Shown: one piece after another, positions 14,701 to 28,900 of the stretch
How the letters are laid out: every line of letters starts with the position of its first letter
How positions within the stretch are numbered: position 1 is the first letter of the stretch
Assembly: GCA_020055645.1 (NCBI GenBank)
Contig: CM034548.1
Span: 7,316,001 to 7,380,000, forward strand
DNA length: 64,000 nucleotides
Direction: 5' to 3'
Origin: Tomocerus qinae
Taxonomy: Eukaryota; Arthropoda; Collembola; Entomobryomorpha; Tomoceridae
Program-made: the position numbers and the translations under genes
Notes under the pieces: model-generated
Told to the model about the DNA's origin: nothing
What the model saw: only the letters and a program-made list of their open reading frames with translations
The model's database searches: none

Positions 14701-17700
14701 ACTGGTTTTCCGATGAAAGTAATATAATAAATGCATACACAATATTGTGTTACGTGGCGCTGTATTCCAGTAATTTAAAACACCTAGTAGAAAATAACCA
14801 TACATTATATTGGGTAAGAATAGAGCAAGTGTGTTCCCTGACTTCTCATTTGAGATGAAAAAAGAAGTTTACCTACCTATCTCTGAAGCTATACGCAAAA
14901 GAAAACATTAGGGATGTGTTGTGTGCGTACGTGGTATAGATGCTATTAGAGATTACAAGGAGAGACGAGAGTACTCCTGAGAATGCATCAATTAAATACT
15001 CTGACTGCTTTACCATGAATAAAAATTATGTAACTGACTTACAAGTGTATAATTAAATAATTTACGGAGGAGTTAATACTTATAGACGAATAGCTCCCGG
15101 TTCCAATGAGTTGAAATAATCCAATCCTATTATATTCTACTACTGTCAGTACACAAACATAATGTATATATTGGTGGCATGCATTGCACCATTATGCACC
15201 CTAACCATCTAATAATATTCTATTATTGTGCAGGATGAGGTACATTCATAGCGTGAACGTCCACTAGAGCTCAGAACGATCCAACACAAAACAAATTTGT
15301 TTAACAATATTCACAAACATTGCAAATAAATAAATATCTGCTAAATGTTGAAATAATATCATTTTGAGGACGAGCAAAACAAGAGATATTATTTTGCGGA
15401 GAATTAAATCAATGATTATCATTATTCATTTATCAAGATGCCATCACCCGATTTTTAAATAATGTTGATTGAAGAAAAATATAATGATTATAGTAATGGA
15501 AAAGTATTGATGGATTTGCCTGTCATAGGCTAATCCATATAATAATGGTTCTCATTGCCCTGCGATGACTCCCTTCACTTATTAAATTGAATACTAAACC
15601 AACAAAGAATAATTAGGGTTTGAGAGAAGAAGAGTTATTAAACGATATCGGGATAAAATATTAACAGTGAGCCTCACAAGATCGATTTCTATAATCTATT
15701 TTTCAGAAGTATTGGTTCCCAACTCTACGGCTTTTACTATAATGTTTATCTGTATAAGCAAACTGTTAGCGTGAACTTGTATGAGAAGTTAGAATTAGTG
15801 GAACGTAGGCAGGCTGTGTCTGTTTTGAATTAAAGTTTTGTACCTATGTAATTTGACTATCTGTTTAGCATGGACGTAAAAATAATTAAAATGAAATGTG
15901 TAAGCAGCAATTTTCAATGATAACTTACATTACTAAATGCATTCGCTGTATCCCGTATTCGATTGTACATTATAAGGGTGAGGTATCTATCACAGATGAA
16001 ATGATAGATTAACTGAAAGGTGGAAACTCAATTGCAAAAATATGATAAATCTTAGAAGACAACAGTAGTAATATTATTATATTTACGTGGCTACCCAGCT
16101 AACAAGAAAATTCAATGCTGGACATGTACCACAATGTAGAGAAACCAACATTTCATGATCTGATACTCTAATAAGCATGTAGTCAGACCACAGACCATAT
16201 GCATAATGCATAACCGTAAAAAAGAAGATAGCCAACATAATAGGAATTCTAATAAACTAGTATGCCTTCGTGGGGTCTTCTTGTGCATGCATTTGTGGCT
16301 AATAATATCATTTCATTTCCTTCGATGCAATTTTGTACAATTATTATGAAACAAAGCAGTTCTGCCTGCAGAAATAGGAAAAACGAACAAACCAACCAGT
16401 AATGGTTGAAGTACAAAAACAAAGGAGTCATTCAAGTTTACCCTCCTTCCTTTTTTGCTATTATTTACTTCAACGATTAAAACTAATTTGTCTTAAATAC
16501 AAATTAAATCAAGGAGAAATTTTGCAGTGCAGTTCAAACGCCACTTTTGTTCTACTCATATATTTAATTTGTCGCTTTTTATAAAGAAGAGAATGTTTAT
16601 AATGTTTACGATATCTACTGAAAGAGGCTTCCCGTGTCATTCATACTCTTCGGTATACCTAGTCATTATTTTGATAAATTTGCATGCTGCTATACAACGG
16701 ACTATTACATGAAGTTCCAAATCATGTGCATGTCATTTATAAAATGTATTATACTGAGTTTGCATTAATTATGCATTCTGTTCCATAAGTTATAATAATA
16801 CATTTAAGCCTACACTTAAACTTGTATCAAGGGGTGCAATTGTAACTTTGTTTTGGGAGATCTCTTCGTTAACCAAGGGGATGGATTTGTAGCGAGATAA
16901 AAAAACACCAGAAACGGGTTGGCTTGTCTTCACTACAGAAATGCGTCTTATCGCAAAAATATGAACTTATTTTAGCTATAATTCCCAATAAGAATCCATC
17001 TGAAATAGTCATCCAGGATTGACAACAACTTTAGACACCTTTACACGTTTATTTAAAATTGATTTTATTAACTTTGTTGTGTTATTTACTGTGGAATTGC
17101 TGTTACGAAAAGGATGTGGGAGAAAGCAATTAGCTCGTAGGATTATAACATGATGTGCATGTTAATTAATATGTTTGCTTGCAATTATACACACAAAAGT
17201 AATGCTGAATAATTAAAGTAGCCCACGCACATGCTCCCAATATGCATAAAATAATAGCAAACACAATGATTAGTGCCCATAAACACATCTAGTTTGCAGG
17301 CAAAAATTTTAATTTTGTTTTTCATGTTGGATAATTGTGAAACTTATTTTGAAATTTTTATTTTACTCAACCTATTTAACAAACGTATGCCATTAATGCA
17401 AAATATGTAATAAAAATCATCCTGAGAGACAATTTTAATATGGAAAACTGGATGTATTATTAAAAGTCAAGTCATCTATTTATCATTATAGCAAAACTAT
17501 AAAAGCTAACTATGTTAGAAATGCTAAGTTCGATTAACTTTGTTTCGGCAGATTTGATCTTTTGACATGCCAATGAAGCAAGTATAGAATAGAAAAGGGA
17601 AGTATAGTTCCACTTTGAATACATTTACTAATTATTGAGTAATGGAATCCATTAAATAAAAATTGATGGCAACATTTTGTCCAATTTCTCTGTAATTCTA

Positions 17701-20700
17701 CTATACAATGTTAATTGTATGTATTTATAATGTACCACATTTGTGGTAGTGGATTCGCATACACTAATATTAACAAAACTACGGAAATTGTAACTGATTA
17801 TTAAACTAGTTATAATTATATCTCTCAAATAAATCAAGTTTACCTTCAAAGCACTAATTTGTCTTTATAAATTGTGAATATAAATATTGATTAGAAAGTA
17901 CAACTCCACTTCAAAACTTCATTAAAGTGCTATTATTAGCAGAAAGCATCTGACCTTAGGTCCTACAATGAGAGTAAATTGTATTAAAATACAAGCTATT
18001 CAAATATTCAACTGTTGTGACCTGGATTAAACGTTACGAATCGAAGAAACTGAACTACGAATTCGTACTGCATAAGATAAAAAGGCACAACTATGCGTAA
18101 GCTTGTTTGTTGTTACGCACTGATCGAATTGAATATTGGTTTTCACTTTTTATTGATAATAATGAAGACTACATTTGCCATTCAGTATTGCTCATCGTAA
18201 TACCGTATTAACAAATTTACAGTTACGCAAGATTAATGATGATATGGTATCGGCCATATAAAATGTCTTTGTAGTATACGTCGTGTTATTATTGAATGTC
18301 CATCATTTAATTTGGCTTTATTTCCTGAAATCAATCGGACTGTCATGTGATGAAAAACGGTATAGGCTTGAAGGAATGTCCCAAATGTAGTTATTAATGG
18401 AAGTTCAATTATTTCAGTGCAGAGCTTAGTAAAAACTTTCTAATCTGATCCAGTTTGTTGCCGTAAATTATAATAGGTAATACTGTTTAGTGTCCTACTT
18501 TTTTCTGTAAAGTTCCGTGTAAATAGTTAGGTCTTGGAATTTAAAATAAACATTTCTTAATAAGTTTAACTAAAACAATGGACGTCACTGTTACGGAGAT
18601 ATAACGGTGATCATTCATCTAATACAGCATTTGACAGTATGCAGTAGGAACGGCGCGGTGCGACTTACTACATTTCTAAGACATTATAGCTCGGCATGAA
18701 AAATGGACTACAAGACAATCAATAAAGAATAGAGCACCAATAATTTGGCGTCCATATAAATGGTTTAATTATAGCCATGCATTAGGTCATATAGTTTTTA
18801 CAGTTTATATAGACTTTCTTCGCCATGGATATCTGGAATGTGAGAGTTGGCAAAAAAATATGCCTCATGCTATGGGTCACTTATCTTGCAACATCAAAGA
18901 GATGCGAACAGCTAACTGTCCGATTATCTGCCATTACTGTTACTGTACAGGTGATATGAATAAATATTAACTATTATTGGCTGTCGTAGGATTGTTCAAC
19001 CAAGTTACTATTGGTTGGCTGTTGATAGTTGTCTTTTTGTACTACTTGTAATGCACACCTTGCATGTAGTTAGTACAAGCTTACACAATATTTATCTACT
19101 GTACCTCCTATTTATTATATTTACATAACTTAACATTCTTTGCATGATGGATTAATTAGTTGATGAAGTTCGATTGCTAGGTACAGTACCTACTATTAAA
19201 CGCATGCGATAGACAAAAACAAGAAATTATTAAGAGATAACCATCGAAATAGGTACTCCATACAACTAAAACACTCACCTAGATGTCTCATAAGTAATCA
19301 CAACTTATTAGTAATAATTACTACTCTATTGATTGGAAGTAGGCAAATACAATTATAATCTGCTACTACGTAGTAGACTTTTAGAAAAAGTAAACGGAGC
19401 TAGAGGGGTATCTAACGTTATTAATTCAGTCATTGGGATTCAAATGTTTCCATGCAGATGGTATTCGTTATATGTTACAGTTTCAAATTTTTTATTAGTC
19501 ACATAGCCATTAAGGGTTGTCTACAATTTAAAATTGATGCTGTAATCATTTAACTGCTAACTACTACTACTGACTTCTTAATGGACATTAACCTGTATTT
19601 AATTGATTACTGGGTCGTACAGTTTTATAATAGAAAGCATAGAAATTGATAAAGTACCTTCACTATAGTAGTTAGTAGATATGCACTCGTCAATGACTTT
19701 GTTTGTAAGATGCTTTAATTATTTACATAAAAAGTGCATTTTTGATGGGTTTTAGCTATGAGCACTAATAAATTACATGCATGTGGAATTGTTTATTTTT
19801 CAAGATTATTGCAATTTCCTTGCAGTCTGACCTAGCTTAGGGTTTTGATGTTAGACATTAAAGTAACTAGGGGTATGGACATCCCTTGTTAATGAAGAGG
19901 GGATTGAGTGGAAAGAGACATATAGCAGGCAAGCAAGTAGATATATAATTCATTGTGTAAACCCGTATACTTAGACACTTCGTTAGCAGTCAAATATTTT
20001 AAAGAATGTGTTTACTTTCTTCAATTGAGTGGCTGCCTAATTTGTGTTAGTAAATATTATGTGTGTTTGTATCTTATGTATCTGTATACTAAATCTGTCG
20101 GTACTTGGAGATAAAGCTGTAGATAAAATAATGTCTGTAAGCCATTTACATCAAGTATCTGTCTATGTACACATTTGATACATAGAATCCGATTCCGTTG
20201 CCCCCATTCAATAACAAGACTAACAATACTCAGGTAACGTGAGCGACAAACGCATAGGTATGTAGATATGTAATTACGGCGGCATATCATCATTTACATA
20301 TTTCATTGTAATTCACTGCATTTGCCTGTAATATTATTGATGGGTGTTTGCAAAGCAATAAAACCAAAACAACCAAAAGCTATCAATGATGTTGTTACGA
20401 TGTGGCTGTGAATGTTTTACTATCGGCCCAATTCACGTTGTTATCAACATTCCACCTTGTTTCTTCTTCATCATGACATTTACTGCATGTCTACCAGAAT
20501 ATTATGCTGGTGCGTTTTGAATGATTTTAAGTGCTACAAATAAAAGGGAAGCGAGTAAGCATTGCTTGCGGATTTTTAACGTTTAATGAATTGAGCGAGA
20601 AACTAAAATGCTGTTGGTGTATAATTACAATAAAAGATAGCCACCAGATATATAAAATATATTATGTGCATATGCAATTGTTTAACTCAATTGAAGGCTC

Positions 20701-22833
20701 TCCAGTTCTAAATTACATGATTTGTCCAGCTGTATGCAATTAAATATAAATGAGATCAAAGTGCAAATCTATACTTTATTTCTTTTCCATTAATTGCCTA
20801 TGTGAATTTTCTTCGGAAACGTTTTATGGTGTTTTTGGTAATTGAGACAGGTGGACCTCTTTCATGTTTCTTCTACTGATCCATTATGTATTATTGCTAT
20901 GGATTTGTAAACATTATTATTATTAATTCAGAAAGGTGTAACTATGTTCATTGGTCAAACAACAGAGCGGAATATCTATAATATTACACAGAATAATATA
21001 CACTATACTTTATTCGGCTATCTCTTTGAGATTTCCTATCTATGATATGCCCAGCATTGAAAATTCTAATGGGACACTACACAGGTGAGAAAAAGCGCAG
21101 ATTTTCAATCAGATAAACCTACAGTATCATCTGATTTGAATACAAAGGGCTGATAATAAATAGGTTGCGTTATTACTAAGAATTACTTATGTTAACATAA
21201 TTTCTAAGATATGGAAGCTCAATTAGAAGTCTCAGAGCTAGAGTGGATTAGACATTTACTTCAAGTGGCTGTAGTATTTTGTGCGATGTGACGTCAGTCT
21301 ACTTATATGTGGGTAGTGCAGTGTGTAATGGGATCTCATTTATTGCTTTGCATTTCACACCTAACGACTTGCATAGGCTATGCTCTGCATACATTCGACT
21401 TCATTTCAAACGGAAAACTTCATTAGTAGTTTACTGATTAGTGGTTCGGTTACTTACGGTGCTTAGCTTTGCAAACACATTGTATTTGTCTATCTGTTTT
21501 GGTTTACCTCCACTCTGAGATATTTCATTCAACCCACCAATTACTAATAAAAGTTACTCTATACTTATGTAAATGCCATCATATTCCTGTTTTCGTCACT
21601 GCATAATCTTTTGATTGCAATTTTTAGACAAGTTACTTTTCTCATAATCAGTTTATTTCGTAGTGATTTCTACTTAACTCAATACAGGTGTACAGTAATT
21701 ATACCTTCTAAATATCTAACTATGCTATTCGTCGGGAACTCTCAAGAAAATTGTAATATATGTTCCCTATTACCAGTTCTCAATTGAAGTAAATATGTCT
21801 CTAGGGGGAATATTATAACATTTTTCCTATTTTGAGGGATATTCCAAAGAGGCTATTTTTTGCTGATTAATTTCCATAAATACTGTTTTGCCATTGCACA
21901 TAAGCACTTAAGTATAGGCGTTTACTTTACTTTTTATACCACATTTTTTTAATGAGATAACTACCGTGTCTTTATAATCTGCTGTTCTATTATGTAATCA
22001 CAAAATGCATTGCATTTCCACACAATTGATAAGCGGCATCAACATTAAAACGGAAAAAAGGCAGGAAAAATTGCGTTTCAATATTCAATTAATGAGTTCT
22101 AGTTCTACTTATACGTAAAAAAATCGTAAATGCACAACAAAAACTCTTGTTGTAAAGTAGTCTAGTTACAAGAACAAGAAAAAGGTATTGCCAAAATGCA
22201 TAATGACACTTAGCGTTAAGTATTTTCTTAAGCCGTCGACTTGTATCGATTTACACAACGTACAGAAAAGGAGCTGTTGTAGCCTTATAAATATTTATAG
22301 TGTAAAATTGTAAATGATGGTTTGCAGATAACGTCTTCCAATATGGTTCCCATTGAGTTAGAAATTTTTATGCAAATGTTGGTAAACTTTAAACTTGGGG
22401 CTTAGCACTTAAAAGAAATGATCAAACATGGGGTGCAAAAAGCCATTGGAATTAACATTTAAAGCTTTTAGATGATTTCGAGTATTCGACATTTCGAAAA
22501 TCCAAAAGATTCCTTCCATTTATTTATATAAAAATCTATTATTTTGTTTTGTCTCCCGAAATATAATCGCTGTACGATTTGAAGAGCTTTAAAGAAATTG
22601 ACCTTTGGGTAGATTTTAGAAAAACTTCAGATGAGATGAAGTATTCGAAGTTTTACTTTAAAACAATAGATAGAAAGGACGAGATTGTGATTGAGTGATT
22701 TTTCCACAGAATATCCTCTGAGCTTTGGCATGCAAGGTTGCCCACAAAGTATAATGTGTACACTCAGAATTTATCGAAGGGATAGATAACGATTTAAGAC
22801 TGTTAGTACAGGATAATGAAATGAGTTTATTAG

Positions 22834-23466
22834 TTAAACGTCCCCATCAGCTCTCCACGAAACCTGCGGAGTCAGGATGGGCAAACATAGCAATATCGGG
22901 CTGGACAAGACTCGCCACATATTTTTATCAGGCCTAAGATCAAGACAAGCAAGATTTAGATACATGGCAGCCGAGCTAATCACATCTCTGTGACTGTATA
23001 AGTACACTGTGTACGAGGGAGATTTACATATTTGCATATTCAGATGAACAAACTGATCATTCATTGCAGTGTGTTTGGGTCTCCCGTTTAATGTGGTCGT
23101 AGAGATGATCCAGATAGTTTGTTGTAGTTCCCACAGAAATTGGCATATTAACTCAAAGGAATAAATATTTACATTAGGCAAGTGGCAGCAGTTCTCCATG
23201 TGTGCTTCTCTTGTCTGATCGATGAATATTCTCAATCTCAAGTTATTATAATACAGTGTATTAACTAAAGCACATTGTAGTTTGTTTGATAATGTATTTA
23301 GTACTACTAGAAAATGATGATGGTAGTCCGTAGTTGTGTAATAACCAAATGAGATTAGATAAGATTTGATAATGGTGATGATAGTACAGACGATTGTATA
23401 AATTGTGGGAGAGCAAGTGTAACAACCAACTAAATACACAGTGGTTATCCTAATATCACCAAGCAT
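22834..23466 (-). CDS. Unusually long ORF of unknown status
   Basis: A 210-codon minus-strand ORF is the longest in the window outside the retrotransposon. The N-terminal 60 residues are Ile/Thr/Tyr-rich and hydrophobic. The rest is mixed, with several Cys and His and no motif I know. In DNA this AT-rich, about 7 percent of random codons are stops, so 210 open codons are unexpected but not impossible given the locally higher GC. No start context, splice signal or homology supports it. It could be a coding remnant. Confidence 0.15.
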   Translation of the reverse strand: MLGDIRITTVYLVGCYTCSPTIYTIVCTIITIIKSYLISFGYYTTTDYHHHFLVVLNTLSNKLQCALVNTLYYNNLRLRIFIDQTREAHMENCCHLPNVNIYSFELICQFLWELQQTIWIISTTTLNGRPKHTAMNDQFVHLNMQICKSPSYTVYLYSHRDVISSAAMYLNLACLDLRPDKNMWRVLSSPILLCLPILTPQVSWRADGDV

Positions 23467-25773
23467 TACACTTGCGTCTTGAAAGAGACAACAACTCCAT
23501 TACCGTTCCTTCTATCCTTTCTATTATGTTACAATAATCTATTTCTTACATGTGCATCTGTATCTTACCAATTTAGTATGGCGTTTCGTTTACATCTTAC
23601 TTACTATACCGATGCGACGATGTACAAAGCCTATTTCTCTTTCCCTTCCATTTACATCATTACAAATTGCGAAGCAATGCCTTGCACACTGAATCTTTAA
23701 TAAAGTTATAACATATTATAATATGTGATTCATTTACATGCAACTTATTATGCTTGTAATAAAAATAATAAAGACTTGTATACTATACTACTATACTGGC
23801 TAGTATAATATATTGCACCATTTAAGTAGTTGAGTTATTTGCAAGTAATACTAAGTGCATAGGTACCTACTTAATATTATTCCAATGGCTTGATTAAAAC
23901 AAACAAATGCAAAACAGAAGATCTTAGGTAAGCTGAATAGGCACCTAGTTATTTGAGAAGAGTTGTTAATAACACCCACTTAATTGGAATGCTTTCCAAT
24001 GACTTTATTATGTGCTGAGAAGTTGCTATCTGTAAAGACATTGATTTCCCTTGGCGCTATTGACTCTATCAAACTTATTAATATGAAATACGCATCCATT
24101 AACGAATAATTACGAGTGAGTGTTCAAATACATCCGTCGAAACTAGTTTACCATTTTCTATAAGCAGCTACTGTCAACGACATGCGCCTCCCTGAACACT
24201 TTACATTGTATTACAAGTTTATAGTTTTCGTACAGCTTTGTTAATTACGCATAAGTAAGTAAATTGGGTATCAATGGATTTTAAAAAATTGGTGATGGAT
24301 TGAGTGTATTACATTATTGCAATGCAATATAATTGTTTCACCTGACTAGCTGATGCAAAAGGTGTGTAATGACCATATAGTTACTTTCTTCTTCAGCCAT
24401 AAATACTTTTATTGGCTATAATAATATATGCAAACTAACTGTAGATACCAGATAATAAACGCATAGTCGGCATGTTTTTACCTTGATGCTTTTTTGAAGG
24501 CAAGTTCGCTCAATTCCAATTGGAATCGTCCTCATGCATCGGAAATTTTAATTAAGATTTTGATATTCCTTGAGCGTCTCTAAATGCCAATACATAAAAG
24601 CACCGGCTACTTTCAGTTTTTACTATTTGGTTAGGAAAATAATTGAAATTATTCAAATTAATCCATTTGGCTGTCCTTATACGTATGAATGATGAGTGAA
24701 AGAGCGGAGCTACTATCCATAATAATGCCTACCGTCATAAACAGATAAATAATTGGATGAGTCGAGTCGAAAGTATCCGGACAAATAATGATATATATGT
24801 AATGAATTGGTAAAGTGTGAATCGCCGCAACGAAATACTCAAGGGACATTAAAATCCAATAAATGTGTATGCAAATTATCATAGCCGTTCATGCGAACAG
24901 AGTTGACGATGAAACGCGATCGCCTAGCATAAAGGAACCTGACCATTAGAAATCTTCATACGTTGTACACGGTCCGCTTGCTATGCATCCCAGATAACAA
25001 AAGCAATGAAAGAAGAATTTATCGTGACAAGATTTATGCGTCTCATCATTACGTGTAGCTCTGTCAAATGTTTTAGTGAGCATCAGCGAAGATGTCTATT
25101 TACCACAAGACGTACAGATGCATGCATAAAGGACGTATGTGTGTACGTATGTTACGTGTTAATGTCACTTGGTGTCGGTTTCATGTCCCAGTCTTGTCCT
25201 TCTTCTCTGCTACTGAGTTACTTTTTTAATTTGCATGATTACTCGCGATACATTAGTCCATGTCTTGCTCCACTCTATCTCTCCGTGCATTGCTCTAAAG
25301 GAAAAAAAGGGATATTCCTGTTAATTTATGTACTTATCCGCTTATTTGTGTTACTACTGATATGGCAATTGTTTCATGGGTAAGGATCACAGGGTTTAAA
25401 AATGCAGTTGCATGATTTGTGAAAGGAGAAGACATTGCAAGTTGAAATGCATTCAAGTCAGAAGATTTCCATAAAAAATGTATAATTTTCTGTATTGACA
25501 GCATATGAGTGTGTATACTTGTGTATGATCATGCAATGGACAAGACTTGCTCAATGTACACATGCACATGTATATAAATACCTGTTAATACTTTTTGTTT
25601 TTGCTTATAAATCTCAATCACTAAATGTTCGTACACAAGTAAGTATATAATAGATTATAGTAGTAGAGCATTGCTTTGTCTCTATAGTGGGATTCATCTG
25701 TCTTGATCTTTCTACTGTTCTTGGTCATTTGAATGGTAACACGTAAGGTTCTTCGAACGCTCCTTTTGCTTCT
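23467..25773. other. Gene-free stretch
   Basis: No supported gene. The ORFs at 24658-24882 and 25006-25383 are hydrophobic, low-complexity translations without motifs. Confidence 0.55.
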
Positions 25774-25942
25774 TCAACTTACTGACTTTTTATTATTGTT
25801 TAGTTGTTTACTTGTCTCAAAGAAAAAACGATGTGTTTTTGCTGCCCACTCTGCATCAACGTCGACATGAACTGATATTCCGCTGCGGTGGTGAACTGAT
25901 CTGATCTGCCTACTTGAAGGAACAACTGGCCCAGGTGTCAGC
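25774..25942 (-). other. Candidate coding exon, unknown product
   Basis: On the minus strand a 55-codon frame without ATG runs from an AG at 25943-25944 to a TGA at 25774-25776. Its first two thirds are markedly GC-richer than the neighbourhood, and the translation is balanced (it includes SVHVDVDAEWAAKTHRFFFE). A donor-like CAA|GTAAAC occurs inside it near 25813. That makes it either an internal or a terminal exon, or an old coding remnant. I recognise no family, and the acceptor pyrimidine tract is poor. Confidence 0.22.
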
Positions 25943-28900
25943 CTTTGATTTAATTACACTGTGCATTAGATTACAACAGGGCAAAACATGAGAAACAGAG
26001 ATAATATATGCAAATGTATTTTGCATGCTCTGCACTCTCACAAGTCACAATAGACAGCTACCATCCCTAATACCATCAGATCAGCGATCAGCAATACTCT
26101 CCACATAACAACCACTCTTAACTAAATTACAGATACACGCACTAAATACGTCAAGTACACCCTATGCCAGATAAATTAAATATATATGTCCACATCCTAC
26201 ATCTATGCAGATTATCACACATACCAACAACAGTAATCTAACACACATAACACGTTAACACACATGTACTATTGTTTGACAAAACGTCAAGAAACAAGTG
26301 CCAACTAATGTAATTAAAACTTTTAATGGAATTTCTTCCAACTCCTTCATTCAGATTCATAATTTTCTCTTAATTATTTCTCTGTTGTCATCAACTTCTT
26401 CTCAACAACTACTTATACTTATACCCCTACCTTATACTATACAAATGCATGCATAATTAAATATCTCTGAGGGCTTCTTTTAATTCCCTTGCATTTACAA
26501 CATTTTTGACTCCGTAGGTACTTAGATCCACATTATTTGTTATCTATGCGCATATCTTTTTGATAGAGGGTATTCTTATTCTCATTTGAAATCTTATTCA
26601 AGTGATACTGCCTTCAGCATTTCACGTACACGTCTCAGAGTGGAATTATCTCGGTACGTGTGCATAGATATACGTTTAATATGCACGCAATAAGTGAATA
26701 AACAGAGACTCTAATGTAAATGCATGTACGGAGTTGTTGGCACAGTAAATGTGCATATAGCTGAGGGTAAGTTGTACTACATATGTGGTCGACATGTTAC
26801 ACTCAACTTACCAAACTGGCGAAATGAGGCGAAATTCCAAAATTGTGAAATTTATTGCTCACAACTCAACCCTGACATTTATGATTTAGTGTTCTTGTAA
26901 TGGATGGAACTATAAGGCTCCCCTTAAACATCAATTGCTCCATTTGACTTTCAAAGATCGATAAGCTACATTTCTCCGCGCTTCCATTCTATTCACAATC
27001 TGGGCACGTACTTTTAAACAATAATCTGCTGGTTCTTCACATCACACTCCACTTATCAGCACTCTACTACTAGTCTTCAGATAAATCATTCATCTGAACA
27101 ACCAAAACTCCACTCAACTGCTTTATCAAATACATTACCCATTCACAAACATTTTATAACCGGGCAATGTTAATTGTCTATCTGATTCCACAAAATGTGA
27201 TTAAAATAATTACCACGATCCATCTCTCAAATCAAAATTAGTTTATTTAAATCAATCTACCTGGTATCAAACAATGCGAGCCCCCCTCACTACCCACCTT
27301 TTGGTTGTCCACTGAATTTCTCATCATTAGTGAAACAATTTATGAAACAACATATTTAATTGACCGTCGTACCAAATAACGTACCATTCAGAATCCAGAC
27401 GGAAGGAACGACGGTAATGGCGAGAGAGCATCTTCTACAGATAATTCATTTTATACTCCTCACGAGTCATGAGAACATTGTACAAAAATAATTTTCACAC
27501 TTATTTTCGCTGCATTTGTGTAACATCGGATCGTCAATTCAACTGTTTCTATCAATTTTATCAAGTCTGTTTTGCTTAAAAATAACGGCAGGGTAAATTG
27601 CACCAAGAAAGTTGGTTTTCCAAATGAGAAAAAATGGGATTAAGCTTCAAATAGCACACACTTAAGTTGTCCCATCAACATTTTCTAATTTTTATGTCAA
27701 ATTTGGCTACTCTCCGCCATGCCTCCTCCTGGATAATTAACTTCATTATACTGCCTAGTTTAATTAAAAATTAGGTTCTTTGGATTTTGCATGCTCAGTC
27801 CAAGAAATCTTGTTTCTCTTTAGTGTGAATCCGTTCTATTTATTTACGAATGATAATTTCCATGAAGTCTTTCACTGTTTGTAATCGAAGCTAATGCAAA
27901 GGAATTGTATGTATAGCATGGCTAATAGTAAGAAAATGAAGTATGTAAATAAGAAAAGTTTAAAACTGCATTTATGCTGGGCAGGTAATCAAATGATTCG
28001 GGCACGTAATACTTAGGTAGATACACAGTTATATTTATACTTTATTTTACCATTACCCTTGCGATGAAGATGTACTAACTACTTTCTCCATTTTTCAACA
28101 ACCTTAATTATAACCATATATTCTCATTCGTCATAAAATTTGAGCATTCCAATTCCCAGAAAAGAAAAAAATGTTTATATGATCCTAAAAATGTAAAGTT
28201 TGAGATCGATGTCAAGTCATAACTTCTATTATGTACATGAATGCTGTGAGGTCCAAATCATCTTCCTTCAACATTTCAGCTTAGCATACTGTGAAGCGAA
28301 GTAATTTTGAATTGAATGATCATTTATTATCAGTCTCAATTGGTAATTTAATATTTTGAGAAACAATCATGTAAATGATAAAAGATCGCCCTAAAACGGA
28401 AAAAGTGTAATTACACAAATTAATGACTTTATATGGTTTCATGTTATTAACGTGCTTTGGGTATTCGTGTCGTGTAATATCCCAAATACAGAAGTAAAGG
28501 CAAAATGAATTTTTCGAATACTGAGTGCCCCAGTACCAGAAAAGCTGTGTAGCGCGGTGTGGCAGCTGTCATCCACTCTAGTCATCCAATCTGTTCACTC
28601 TTGTACTGGTTTCTCAACTTGCAAACAAGTCGTCAACTGCGTTTTATATTCGAACTCTAAGGTGTGCAGCATCGTATTTTACTATTAATTTATTTGATAG
28701 TACATGCATTGTGTGTGGGTAGAAAATAGAAGACTATTATTGACTGCCAGCGAATAAATTAACTTTCCCAATAAATATTGATTAAATTCGGGAAGGTATC
28801 TACCTGCAACACTTCTGACTATTTTCATTTTATTGTTCTTTTAGGTATGCAAAGTCTATTAAATATTGATATACTTTGAGGCATGATGGCGTGTGATAAA

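Larger units (their letters stand above)
1..22833. other. Gene-free AT-rich stretch
   Basis: Only short ORFs (at most 123 codons) with repetitive Tyr/Ile/Leu-rich translations are present. None shows a domain. Apart from the palindrome and two microsatellites near 2.2-2.7 kb I see no structured feature. It could be intergenic or the inside of a large intron. Confidence 0.6.
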
